Source: Eledone cirrhosa (taxonomy: Eukaryota; Mollusca; Cephalopoda; Octopoda; Eledonidae). From it: DNA of 64,000 nucleotides. Positions within the stretch are counted from its first letter, which is position 1; each line of letters starts with the position of its first letter. The position numbers and the translations under genes are program-made. Positions 10,857 through 22,418 of this stretch are shown piece after piece. The notes under the pieces are model-generated. The model did no database searches and had not been told where the DNA came from. It saw only the letters and a list, made by a program, of their open reading frames with translations. Location of the stretch: assembly GCA_964016885.1 (NCBI GenBank), contig OZ024744.1:29415108-29479107 (forward strand), read 5' to 3'.

Positions 10857-11239
10857 CAGAAAGAGAGGGGGGGGGGGTGACCTAGTGAGAGAGAGAGAGA
10901 AGGCGCGAGAGAGGAAATGACGGGGAGGTAAGAGAGAGTGAAGGGTAATGTAAATATAACACCATACAAACAAACAAATAAATGAAATATTGAGGGAAAG
11001 AGAGAGAGGGAGAGTGTGTATGAGGAAGAGAAAGAAACAGAGAGAGAAAGAAAAATGAGTGAGGGAGAGAGTGTGTGTGTGTATATGAGGAAGAGGGAGA
11101 AAGAGTGAGAAAGAGAAAGAGAGAAAGAGAGCGAAAGAGAAAGAGAGAGAGCGAGGGAGTGAGAGAGAGGGAGACAAAGAGAAAGAGAGCAAGATAGAGG
11201 GAGAGATGGAGAGAGAGAGAAAGAGAAGGAAAGATAGTG
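10857..11239. repeat. GA-rich (polypurine) tract in lead-in copy 1
   Basis: Purine-rich run of GA, GGGA and AAAG motifs, including a G homopolymer of about 10 at 10867-10877 and an AT-richer island at 10944-10992 (ATGTAAATATAACACC). Together with the CT run about 220 bp upstream it gives long self-complementary potential on one strand. Confidence 0.92.
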
Positions 11240-11479
11240 GAGTGGGTTTACTTCCGTCACTATTTATCTTCCTCTCTATCTCTCATATTTCATTTAACAA
11301 CTTTGTTCAACTTCTCCCCACCGCACTTCACCAGACCACACCACACTACACTACACCACACCACACCACACCATACTATACCACACCACACTACACTACA
11401 CTACACTACACTACACTACACTACACTACACTACACTACACTACACTACACTACACCACACCACACTATACCACACTAC

Positions 11480-11760
11480 ACTACAGTACACTACACTACA
11501 ACACACTACACTACGCTACACCACACCACACCACACTATACCACACCACACTACAGTACACTACACTACAACACACTACACTACACTACACCACACCACA
11601 CCACACTATACCACACTACACTACAGTACACTACACTACAACACACTACACTACACTACACCACACCACACTATACAACACTACACTACAGTACACTACA
11701 CTACAACACACTACACTACACTACACCACACCACACTATACAACACTACACTACACCACA
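11480..11760. repeat. 65-70 bp higher-order unit in satellite array 1
   Basis: A block with CTACAGTACACTACACTACA, CAACACACTACA and CACTATACCACACTA recurs in tandem, with starts near 11521, 11591, 11661 and 11725. The same block types reappear later, for example at 12050. Confidence 0.7.
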
Positions 11761-12722
11761 CCAGACCACACTACACTACACTACACTACACCACACTATA
11801 CCACACTATACCACACTATACCACACTACACTACAGTACACTACACTACACCACACCACACTACACTACACCACACCACACCACACCACACTATACCACA
11901 CTACACTACACCACACCATACCACACTACACTACACTACACCACACCACACCACACCACACTATACCACACTACACTACAACACACCACACCACACTACA
12001 CTTCACTACAACACACTATACCACACTATACCACACTACACTACAGTACACTACACTACAACACTCTACACTACACTACACCACACCACACTATACCACA
12101 CTACACTACACCAGACTACACTACACTACACTACACTACACTACACCACACTATACCACACTATACCACACTACACTACAGTACACTACACTACACCACA
12201 CTACACTACACCACACCACACCACACCACACCACAATATACCACACTACACTACACCACACCAGATCACACTACACTACACCACACCACACTATACCACA
12301 CCACACTACACTACACTACACCACACCACACCACACTATACCACACTACACTACACCACACCAGACCACATCACACTACACTACACCACACCACACCACA
12401 CCACACTATACCACACTACACTACACTACACCACACCACACTACACTACACCACACTATACCACACTATACCACACTACACTACAGTACACTACACTACA
12501 CCACACTACACTACACTACAGTACACCACACCACACCACACCACACCACACTATACCCCACTACACTACACCACACCAGACCACACTACACTACACTACA
12601 CCACACCACACCACACCACACCACACTATACCACACTACACTACACCACACCACACCACACCATACCACACTACACTACACTACACCACACTATACCACA
12701 CTATACAACACTACACTATAGT

Positions 12723-12825
12723 ACACTACACTACACTACACTACACTACACTACACTACACTACACTACACTACACTACACTACACTACACTACACTACA
12801 CTACACTACACTACACTACACTACA
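12723..12825. repeat. Homogeneous CACTA run
   Basis: About 20 consecutive CACTA pentamers without a variant, in contrast with the mixed arrangement around it. Similar pure runs occur in array 2 at 29862-29957, 53093-53173 and 61887-61973. Confidence 0.85.
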
Positions 12826-15779
12826 CCACACCACACCACACCACACCACACTATACCACACTACACTACACCACACCAGACCACACTACACTACACTACG
12901 CCACACCACACCACACTATACCACACAACACTACACTACACTACACCACACTACACCACTCCACACCACACCCCACCACACTACACCACACTATACCACA
13001 CTACACTACACCACACCACACCACACCACACAACACTATACCACACTACACTACACTACACCACAACACACCACCCCACACTATACCACACTACACTACA
13101 CCACACCAGACCACACTACACTACACGACACCACACCACACCACACTATACCACACTACACTACACCACACTACACCACACTATACCACACTACACTACA
13201 CCATACCAGACCACACTACACTACACTACACCACACCACACCACACCACACTATACCACACAACACTACACTACACCACACTACACCACTCCACACCACA
13301 ACCCACCACACTACACCACACTATACCACACTACACTACACCACACCACACCACACCACACAACACTATACCACACTACACTACACTACACCACACCACA
13401 ACACACCACCCCACACTATACCACACTACACTACACCACACCAGACCACACTACACTACACGACACCACACCACACCACACTATACCACACTACACTACA
13501 CCACACTACACCACACCACACCACACTATACCACACTACACTACACTACACCACACCACACCACACTACACCACACCACACCACACTATACCACACTACA
13601 CTACACAAAAACCACACCACACCACACCACACCACACTATACCATACTACACTAAACCACACCACACCACACTACACTACACCACACTACACTACACTAT
13701 ACCACACTATACCACACTCCACTACACTACACTACACTACACTACACTACACCACACTACACTACACCACACCACACCACACCACACCACACCACACAAC
13801 ACCACACCACACTACACTATACCACACCACACTACACCGCACCACACTACACTATACCACACCACACCACACTACACCACTCCACACCACTCCACACCAC
13901 ACTACACTACACTACACCACTCCACACCACACTACACCACTCCACACCACTCCACACCACACTACACCACACTACACTACACCACACCACAGCACACCGC
14001 ACTACACCATACCACACTACACAATACCACACCACACCACACCACACTACACCACGCTACACCACACCACACCACACCACACTACACTGCACCACACCAC
14101 ACTACACTACACTACAGCACACTGCACTACACTACACTATACTATACTACACTACACTACACTACACTACACTACACTACACTACACTACACCACACTAC
14201 ACTACACTATACCACACCACAACACACTACACCACACTAAACCACACCATACCACACCACACCACACTACACCACACCGTACCACACTACACCACACTAC
14301 ACCTCACTACACAACACTACACCAGACCACACTACACCACACTACACCACACCAGACCACACCACACTACATCACACTACACCACACCACACCACACTAA
14401 ACCACACTACACCAGACCTCACCACACCACAAAACTACACTACACCACACCAGACCACACCACACTGCACAACACCACACTACACCACACTACACCACAC
14501 TACACCACACCACACTACGCTACACTACACCACACCACACTATACCACATTACACTATACCACACCACACCACACTATACCACTCCAGACCACACTACAC
14601 TATATCACACAACACCACACTACACCAAACTACACCACACCACACCACACTATACCACACCACACCACACTACACTACACCACACTACGCTACACCACAC
14701 CACACTACACCACACCACACTACACTGCACTACACCACACCACACCACACCACACTATACCACACCACACTACACCACACCAAACTACACTACACTACAC
14801 TATACCACACCAAACCACACTATACCACACCACACCACACTACACCACAGTAGACCACACTATACCACACTATACCACACTACACCACAGTACACTACAC
14901 AACACCACACTACACTACACTATACTATACCACACCACACCACACTGTACCACACTACACTACACCACGCCACACCACACCACACCACATTATAGCACAC
15001 TACACTACACCACACCAGACCACATCACACTACACTGCACCACACCACACCACACCACACTATACCACACTACACTACACCACACCACACCACACTTCAC
15101 TACACCACACTATACCACACTATACCACACTATACTACAGTACACTACACTACACCACACTACACTACACTACAGTACACCACACCACATCACACTATAC
15201 CACACTACACTACACCACACCAGACCACACCACACTACACTACACCACACCACACCACACCACACTATACCACACTACACTACACCACACTACACCACAC
15301 CACACCACACTACACTACACTACACCACACTATACCACACTATACCACACTACACTACAGTACACTACACCACACTACACTACACTACACTACACTACAC
15401 TACACTACATTACACTACACCACACCACACCACACCACACTATACCACACTACACAACGCCACACCACACCACACCACACTACACTCCACTACACCACAC
15501 TATACCACACTATACCACACTACACTACAGTGCACTACACCACACTACACTACACTACACTACACCGCACTATACCACACTACACTACACCACACCAGAC
15601 CACACTACACTACACCACACCACACCACACCACACTATACCACACTACACTACACCACACCACAACACACCACCCCACACTATACCACACTACATTAAAC
15701 TAACACCAGACCACACTACACTACACTACACGACACCACAACACACCACACTACCTTACACTACACCACACTATACCAC

Positions 15780-15979
15780 NNNNNNNNNNNNNNNNNNNNN
15801 NNNNNNNNNNNNNNNNNNNNNNNNNNNNNNNNNNNNNNNNNNNNNNNNNNNNNNNNNNNNNNNNNNNNNNNNNNNNNNNNNNNNNNNNNNNNNNNNNNNN
15901 NNNNNNNNNNNNNNNNNNNNNNNNNNNNNNNNNNNNNNNNNNNNNNNNNNNNNNNNNNNNNNNNNNNNNNNNNNNNNNN
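15780..15979. other. Assembly gap (200 N)
   Basis: Exactly 200 unknown bases, a typical placeholder for a gap of unestimated length. Pentamer satellite lies on the left and AAC repeat on the right, so the join between them is not supported by sequence here. Confidence 0.98.
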
Positions 15980-16050
15980 CACCATCAACAACAACAACAA
16001 CATCAACACCATCAACAACAACAACAACAACAACACCATCAACAACACCA
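15980..16050. repeat. AAC-type microsatellite
   Basis: CAACAACAA repeat with ACCATC interruptions, running from the gap edge to a SINE head on its right. As at 1255-1475, the A/C-rich strand is the plus strand. Confidence 0.9.
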
Positions 16051-16082
16051 AAAGACGTTTTATCCAACAATTCGCCGCCTTC
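16051..16082 (-). mobile_element. SINE head fragment
   Basis: GACGTTTTATCCAACAATTC (16053-16072) followed by GCCGCC is the reverse complement of a SINE 5' head, and resembles the AGCGTTGGATAAAAATG head variant seen at 17013. Only about 30 bases remain before the sequence passes into AAC repeat. Confidence 0.5.
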
Positions 16083-16298
16083 ATATAAAAATAAAATAGG
16101 CTTTAAGGAACAGATTCCTCATGAACGCCATGGGTTTGTTAGGTTTAGAAGTAAATCTAAACACTTAAAATGTGTAATTGGTGGAATATGTGTCTTTAAT
16201 GTGTATGCGAGTGCCGGCTGAAAACTTCATAGGCTGGCTATGACGGAATGATGTTAGGGCTGTGAAATCTTACATACATTAATTTCAACTCTTCTTAT

Positions 16299-16440
16299 TA
16301 ATCGGTCGCTCTCCAACAGGTTTGCGGTCGAGCCCGTAGCAGTGGAAACTTCTGGTGACTTTGGCCCTAGGACCATCTCCTTACATCACCATCGACACGC
16401 AGTTGGCTACCCGCGGGGTGGCCAGTGCGTGGGCCCCTAA
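16299..16440 (+). pseudogene. Retroelement relic (copy 2), short fragment
   Basis: From 16303 the frame reads RSLSNRFAVEPVAVETSGDF and then GPRTIS. It aligns with RSLSDRFV...LAVETSGVLGPRAT of copy 1 (862-950). The following bases also match copy 1 loosely at DNA level (TCACCATCGACACGCAG against TCACCACCATAGGCGCTGAG). It keeps a frame where copy 1 has a frameshift, so the two decayed independently. Confidence 0.6.
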
Positions 16441-16870
16441 AATAGTGAGAGATAGAGAGACGGAAGTAGGGACTATACCAGCATTGCTGAAGTATTTTGT
16501 AGAGTCAATGGTTAAGTGATTTTACTATGTCTGTGTAAGACAAGTATGCTTGCATGTAGTTTGCTCAACTAGTTAGCCCCCAACAATTCCAAGATGGTGG
16601 TAATTCTCCTTTAAGGAAGAGTGACCCTATTATTAGTCATTGCATTTATCGACTGTTTTTAACGATTTCGAAGCTCCCAATATTCTGTCATTTTATTTAT
16701 TACTATCGTTATTATTCTTTTAATTATTACTTGTACCCAGTGATAATATCAATTTTTTTGTCGACTAAATCGGTAGATTTTTTCATGAGAACCTTGTGTG
16801 GCAGACTCCATGTTCGTATGCCAATATGCGAGGTTTCTAATCTGAAGACGACTTGGACAATATTTGCTGA
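16441..16870. other. No recognised feature
   Basis: AT-rich non-coding sequence inside the putative mariner relic. I see no domain, RNA or tandem repeat that can be named. Confidence 0.5.
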
Positions 16871-16994
16871 CAACCATAACTGCATTGTTTATTTCCAGTG
16901 ACTATGTTGAAAAATAAACCTAATTTGGTCATTCCATGAGAGTATCTTGGCCAGCCTATGAACTTTTCAGCCAACCCTTTTATTGTGCAACGAA

Positions 16995-17172
16995 TTTGCA
17001 GAGTTGTTAAAGCGTTGGATAAAAATGTATTGTGGGATACGTTACGGCTTTCTGAGTTCTGAAGTCAAATTCTACCGAAATCAGCTTTACCTTTTATCCT
17101 TTCTAGGTCGATAAAAGAAGCACCAGTCTAGTACAAGGGTCGATTTTCCCTTTATATATTTTCCTCACTTCC
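16995..17172 (+). mobile_element. tRNA-derived SINE, plus orientation
   Basis: AGCGTTGGATAAAAATGTAT (17013-17032), then TTCTGAAGTCAAATTCTACC (B-box region, 17059-17078), then CCTTTTATCCTTTCTAGGTC and GATAAAAGAAGCACCAGTCT reproduce the head, B-box and core order of the octopus SINE. The B-box carries mutations (GAAGTCAAATT instead of GAGTTCAAATT). The 3' end passes into a T-rich stretch. Confidence 0.72.
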
Positions 17173-17399
17173 TATCTATCACACTCTGGGGAGGGGAGAG
17201 GTTGCGCCAGGTTTAAATTGCCCAAGACATACTTAATGCCATGATGCCCCTACAATTCAACAAGGAGTCACAGGTCCTAAAAGAAGAATATATAAATATT
17301 TTACTATGGAACAACAAAGACCGAGTAAATGTAAATTAGTTCTAATCGAATAGACTAATATTCAAAGGCATTCCAGCCGTGACCATCTTTTATCTTTTC

Positions 17400-17640
17400 T
17401 GGCAATCATCAGGCCGAAGGGGGCAAACTGGCGTAGTAACGTCCCCTCTCTGATAGGTTTGTAGTTGAGCCTATATTAGAATAGACTTCCGGAATTTTTG
17501 GTCACCGGAACACATCCCTGCCTACTGCTATCGGAGGAGTGACCCACACAATTAGGAGTGGCTGTTCCAACGCGTCCCTCACCTATTCCTCTGGGGCAAT
17601 GTTTTCTTCATTCTGTCCGCTGGGACCAGGAGGCTGACTA
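17400..17640 (+). pseudogene. Retroelement relic (copy 3)
   Basis: The frame from about 17413 gives AEGGKLA, two stops, then PLSDRFVVEPILE, a stop and TSGIFGHR. After a frame change it gives EWLFQRVPHLFLWGNVFFIL (about 17557-17616). This aligns with AEEAKLSKYRSLSDRF, AVETSGVLGPR and EWLFQRISLTILRGNAFSLL of copy 1. It covers only the last third of the relic. Confidence 0.62.
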
Positions 17641-18005
17641 ACCGTTAAACAGTGAGGTACTCTTTTAATCACAATTTTAACCACAGGTTTTAGCAGGCGC
17701 CTCATCTTTGGCAAATGTTAATCATTTATTTATGGAATATATCATGTAAATACAGTTTAATAGAAAAAATAAAAAGGAATATTTAGACTGAGAAGAATGG
17801 AATGTAAAATAGGGAAATATAGAGAAAAAATAAAAAAAATATGGAAAAGAGAGTGAATGGCGAGGCCTGTAGTGACACAGAAGAATGGGGATGGCGATTG
17901 GGTTCTGGGCCTATGGCTAGGAGGTAAAGGGGTTGCACCCTGCGGAAAAGGCCGCAGAAGCTTCCCCCGGATGTTCTATTCTTTGTATTTGAATTCGTGA
18001 ATTAA
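17641..18005. other. No recognised feature
   Basis: A purine-rich, AT-rich non-coding stretch (AAAAATAAAAAGG-like) followed by a more GC-rich part with a short GCGGAAAAGGCCGC palindrome-like motif near 17942. No gene is visible. Confidence 0.5.
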
Positions 18006-18190
18006 TTGTTTCTACTTTTGGCACAAGGCCAGCAATTACCCAGTACATTACTGGTACTTTATTTTATCGACCCTGCAAGAATGAAAGGCAAAGTTAACCT
18101 CGGCGGGATTTGAACTCAGATCGTAAAGGCCTGTAACTCAATGCTGCAAAGCATGGCGTCCGACACTCTACCGATACTGCCAATCCAAAA
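18006..18190 (-). mobile_element. tRNA-derived SINE (best preserved copy)
   Basis: Read on the minus strand: a head near 18190, an A-box region (GGTAGAGTGTCGGACGCC, 18175 to 18158), AGCATTGAGTTACAGGCC, a B-box (GAGTTCAAATCCCGCC, 18117 down to 18102), GAGGTTAACTTTGCC, GGGTCGATAAAATAAAGTAC (18073 to 18054) and the GGCCTTGTGCC end near 18024. This is the complete layout of the cephalopod tRNA-derived SINE and the main clue to the organism. RNA polymerase III would have driven the source copy; present activity is not implied. Confidence 0.82.
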
Positions 18191-18249
18191 CCTATTGGAT
18201 GTAGTTTGAAATGTAAATGGCTGCAAGTTTTCATTTAGTTGTATAGAGA

Positions 18250-21240
18250 GTTAGTTATTGACAACCATGTGGTGTTTATACCAGAACTATATTATCTCAT
18301 GTGTAATAGAGATATTGACAACCATGTGGTGTTTATACCAGAACTATATTATCTCATGTGTAATAGAGATATTGACAACCATGTGGTGTTTATACCAGAA
18401 CTATATTATCTCACGTGTAATAGAGATATTGACAACCATGTGGTGTTTATACCAGAACTATTTAACTCATGTATAATAGAGATATTGACAACCATGTGGT
18501 GTTTATACCAGAACTATATTATCTCATGCGTAATAGAGAGTTATTGACAACCATCTGGTGTTTATACCAGAAATATATTATCTCACGTGTAATAGAGGGA
18601 TATTGACAACCATGTGGTGTTTATACCAGAACTATATTATCTCATGTATATGACAACCATGTGGTGTTTATACCAGAACTATATTATCTCATGTGTAATA
18701 GAGAGTTATTGACAACCATGTGTTGTTTATACCAGAACTATATTATCTCATGTGTAATAGAGATATTGACACCATGTGGTGTTTATACCAGAACTATATT
18801 ATCTCATGTGTAATAGAGATATTGACAACCATGTGGTGTTTATACCAGAACTATATTATCTCATGTGTAATAGAGAGTTATTGACAACCATGTGGTGTTT
18901 ATACCAGAACTATATTATCTCATGGGTAATAGAGATATTGAAACCATGTTGTGTTTATACCAGAACTATATTATCTCATGTGTAATAGAGATATTGACAA
19001 CCATGTGGTGTTTATATCAGAAATATATTATCTCACGTGTAATAGAGAGTTATTGACAACCATGTGGTGTTTATACCAGAACTATTTAACTCATGTATAA
19101 TAGAGATATTGACAACCATGTGGTGTTTATACCAGAACTATGTTATCTCATGCGTAATAGAGAGTTATTGACAACCATCTGGTGTTTATACCAGAACTAT
19201 ATTATCTCATGTGTAATAGAGAGTTATTGACAACCATGTGCTGTTTATACCAGAACTATATTATCTCATGTGTAATAAAGATATTGACAACCATGTGCTG
19301 TTTATACCAGAACTATATTATCTCATGTGTAATAGAGAGTTATTGACAACCATGTGGTGTTTATACCAGAACTATATTATCTCACGTGTAATAGAGGGAT
19401 ATAGACAACCATGTGGTGTTTATACCAGAACTATATTATCTCATGTATAATAGAGATATTGACAACCATGTGTTGTTTATACCAGAACTATATTATCTCA
19501 TGTGTAATAGAGAGTGATTGACAACCATCTGGTGTTTATACCAGAACTATATTTTCTCACGTGTAATAGAGGGATATTGACAACCATGTGGTGTTTATAC
19601 CAGAACTATATTATCTCATGTATATGACAACCATGCGGTGTTTATACCAGAACTATATTATCTCATGTGTAATAGAGAGTTATTGACAACCATGTGGTGT
19701 TTATACCAGTACTATATTATCTCATGCGTAATAGAGAGTTATTGACAACCATCTGTTGTTTATACCAGAACTATATTATCTCATGTGTAATAGAGAGTTA
19801 TTGACAACCATGTGGTGTTTATACCAGAACTATTTAACTCATGTATAATAGAGATATTGACATCCATGTGGTGTTTATACCAGAACTATATTATCTCATG
19901 CGTAATAGAGAGTTGTTGACAACCATGTGGTGTTTATACCAGAACTATATTATCTCATGTGTAATAGAGATATTGACAACCATGTGGTGTTTATACCAGA
20001 ACTATTTAACTCATGTATAATAGAGATATTGACATCCATGTGGTGTTTATACCAGAACTATATTATCTCATGCGTAATAGAGAGTTATTGACAACCATGT
20101 GGTGTTTATACCAGAACTATATTATCTCATGTGTAATAGAGATATTGACAACCATGTGGTGTTTATACCAGAATTATATTATCTCATGTGTAATAGAGAT
20201 ATTGACAACCATGTGGTGTTTATACCAGAACTATATTATCTCATGCGTAATAGAGAGTTATTGACAACCATGTGGTGTTTATACCAGAACTATATTATCT
20301 CATGTGTAATAGAGAGTTATTGACAACCATGTGGTGTTTATACCAGAACTATATTATCTCACGTGTAATAGAGGGATATTGACAACCATGTGGTGTTTAT
20401 ACCAGAACTATATTATCTCATGTATAATAGAGAGTTATTGACAACCATGTGGTATTTATACCAGAACTATATTATCTCATGTGTAATAGAGATATTGACA
20501 ACCATGTGGTGTTTATACCAGAATTATATTATCTCATGTGTAATAGAGATATTGACAACCATGTGGTGTTTATACCAGAACTATATTATCTCATGCGTAA
20601 TAGAGAGTTATTGACAACCATGTGGTGTTTATACCAGAACTATATTATCTCATGTGTAATAGAGAGTTATTGACAACCATGTGGTGTTTATACCAGAACT
20701 ATATTATCTCACGTGTAATAGAGGGATATTGACAACCATGTGGTGTTTATACCAGAACTATATTATCTCATGTATAATAGAGAGTTATTGACAACCATGT
20801 GGTGTTTATACCAGAACTATATTATCTCATGTGTAATAGAGATATTGACAACCATGTGGTGTTTATACCAGAACTATATTATCTCATGCGTAATAGAGAG
20901 TTATTGACAACCATTTGGTGTTTATACCAGAACTATATTATCTCATGTTTAATAGAGAGTTATTGACAACCATGTGGTGTTTATACCAGAACTCTATTAT
21001 CTCATGTGTAATAGAGATTTTGACAACCATGTGGTGTTTATACCGGAACTATATTATCTCATGTGTAATAGAGAGTTATTGACAACCATGTGGTGTTTAT
21101 ACCAGAACTATATTATCTCACGTGTAATAGAGATATTGACAACCATGTGGTGTTTATACCGGAACTATATTATCTCATGTATAATAGAGATATTGACAAC
21201 CATGTGGTGTTTATAGCAGAATTATATTATCTCATGTGTA
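18250..21240. repeat. 57/59-bp tandem repeat array (about 50 units)
   Basis: The core unit is GACAACCATGTGGTGTTTAT followed by ACCAGAACTATATTATCTCA and TGTGTAATAGAGATATT. The spacer AGAGATATT gives a 57-bp unit; AGAGAGTTATT and AGAGGGATATT give 59 bp. A short form lacks most of the spacer (18645 and 19620), and another has AACTATTTAACTC. Each unit holds a near-palindrome TGGTGTTTATACCA. About eight units read CTCACGTGTAA instead of CTCATGTGTAA, creating CACGTG (for example 18412, 20361, 20711). Because 57 is divisible by 3, runs of 57-bp units stay open as a 19-residue DIDNHVVFIPELYYLMCNR repeat, which I regard as incidental. The array ends 150 bp before lead-in copy 2. Confidence 0.96.
20095..20790. 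repeat. 350-bp higher-order repeat (6 units) within the 57/59-bp array
   Basis: The ordered set of unit variants is repeated at an offset of 350 bp. GAATTATATT occurs at 20171 and 20521, the CACGTG variant at 20361 and 20711, and the surrounding unit types match in order. Confidence 0.8.
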
Positions 21241-21598
21241 TTTCCTTGTATTTCTAAGACAGAAGCTTGAAAGAGAGGGAAATATTTGGCAACTATTTCT
21301 AGTGAGTTAAGCGACCACATGGAAGTTTCATTAATTTGACTGGTGGTTGACGAAGAATGTGATATTTATTATACTCTGCTTAAAATGTTTAAATGTCTTT
21401 ACTACATACAGACTGTGAGTAGTACAACAAAGAGACACTAAGTAAAGTGTGCCTATCTCACCATCCCATAAAATGGGTTTATATTCTCCACTATCAAATA
21501 TCAAACATTTCACGCACGTGGCATTTGGTGTCAGGTTTTCACCAGCAGTGGTCATTGAGGTTAACCGGAGCTCCGTGTGGTGTATGTTTAGCTAAGCA

Positions 21599-21603
<5 letters not shown>

Positions 21604-21661
<58 letters not shown>

Positions 21662-21676
21662 CTCTCACTCTCTCTT
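21604..21676. repeat. (CT)n microsatellite in lead-in copy 2
   Basis: CT dinucleotide run with single CG and CA interruptions near its right end. Confidence 0.95.
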
Positions 21677-21893
21677 TGTTTAAAGACTTCGCTTATATCT
21701 TTCTGACCCTAACCCTTCCCCACAATAGCGGTCCTTGCCGTCCCATTTCTAAAGTTTGCTAGTTGCCGCTAACTTCTGTCTCTTTCGATGACAGCAGGAG
21801 AGCCAACCGTACTACTTCCGCTTCCTGGACCACCCAGGCAGTGGTGATTCTAGTGTCAAATGATAACTAAAAAAGGATGAGATACCACAGACA

Positions 21894-22418
21894 GAAAGAG
21901 AGGGGGGAGGGGGAGCTAGTGAGAGAGAAGGCGCGAGAGAGGAAATGACGGGGTGGTAAGAGAGAGTGAAGGGTAATGTAAATATAACACCATACAAACA
22001 AACAAATAAATGAAATATTGATGGAAAGAGAGAGAGGGAGAGTGTGTATGAGGAAGAGAAAGACAGAGAGAGAGAAAGAGAAAATGAGTGAGGGAGAGAG
22101 TATGTGTGTGTATATGAGGAAGAGGGAGAAAGAGTGAGAAAGAGAAGGAGAGAAAGAGAGCGAAAGAGAAAAAGAGAAAGTGAGAGAGAGCGAGGGAGCG
22201 AGAGAGAGGGAGTAAAAGAGAAAGAGAGCAAGAGAGTGGGAGAGAGAGAGAGAGAAAGAGAGTGAAAGAGAAAAATAGAAAGAGAGAGAAAGAGAGTGAA
22301 AGAGAAAAAGAGAAAGAGAGAGAGAGAGAGGGAGTGAGAGAGAGGGAGACAAAGAGAAAGAGAGCAAGAGAGAGGGAGAGATGGAGAGAGAGAGAAAGAG
22401 AAAGAAAGATAGTGGAGT
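21894..22418. repeat. GA-rich (polypurine) tract in lead-in copy 2
   Basis: Same GA/GGGA/AAAG tract as copy 1 but longer. An internal block with GAGAGAAAGAGAGTGAAAGA is repeated at about 22247-22310, accounting for most of the length difference. Confidence 0.92.

Larger units (their letters stand above)
10348..11332 (+). repeat. Segmental duplication copy 1: satellite lead-in
   Basis: From AAATGTCTTTACTACATAC onwards this sequence reappears at 21391 with an offset of 11,043 bp, initially base for base over long stretches. It consists of about 210 bases of unique DNA, a CT run (10561-10634), another 220 bases of unique DNA, a GA-rich tract (10857-11239) and about 90 bases leading into the satellite. 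Copy 1 has a 7-bp extra piece after GTGTCAAATGA (near 10820) and a shorter GA tract than copy 2. No protein or RNA gene is recognised; serine/leucine-rich frames come from the CT/GA repeats. Confidence 0.92.
11333..15779. repeat. CACTA/CACCA pentamer satellite, array 1
   Basis: Over 4.4 kb built almost only from the pentamers CACTA and CACCA, with point variants (CAGTA, CAACA, CTATA, CAGAC). It begins inside the lead-in at CCAGACCACACC and is cut off by the assembly gap at 15780, so its true length is unknown. The plus strand is nearly free of G. Neither pentamer contains TAA, TAG or TGA in any phase, so very long plus-strand frames (one of about 1,060 codons) arise automatically as HYTTL/HHTTP repeats. 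They are not genes. The pentamer phase shifts at single-base indels, for example near 13610. Confidence 0.96.
16211..16976 (+). mobile_element. Probable mariner-like relic with inverted terminal repeats
   Basis: GCCGGCTGAAAACTTCATAG at 16213-16232 continues as GCTGGCTA. It pairs in inverted orientation with GGCCAGCCTATGAACTTTTC (16949-16968) followed by AGCCAAC: about 30 bp with a few mismatches. Just inside the right end, two adjoining frames give NCIVYF and SDYVEK followed by TAA (about 16878-16917), resembling the C-terminus of mariner transposases. At about 766 bp it is far shorter than a full mariner (about 1.3 kb), and it contains a piece of an unrelated retroelement (16299-16440). It is therefore internally rearranged. 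No convincing TA duplication was fixed. Confidence 0.5.

Noticed and set aside
10716..11260. Ser/Leu/Phe-rich minus-strand frames (also 21812-22435) as secreted or membrane proteins
   Set aside because: They are translations of the GA/CT tracts; copy 1 and copy 2 differ by repeat-length changes without frame conservation.
11206..14400. A plus-strand frame of about 1,064 codons, and similar ones at 33836-36658 and 37432-41628, as protein-coding genes
   Set aside because: They consist only of H, Y, T, P, L pentapeptides dictated by the pentamer satellite, have no domain, and the repeat cannot form stop codons on this strand. Length alone is not evidence.
18250..21240. CRISPR array, because of regularly spaced near-identical units
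   Set aside because: Units are contiguous 57/59-bp repeats without unique spacers, in a eukaryotic context without cas genes.
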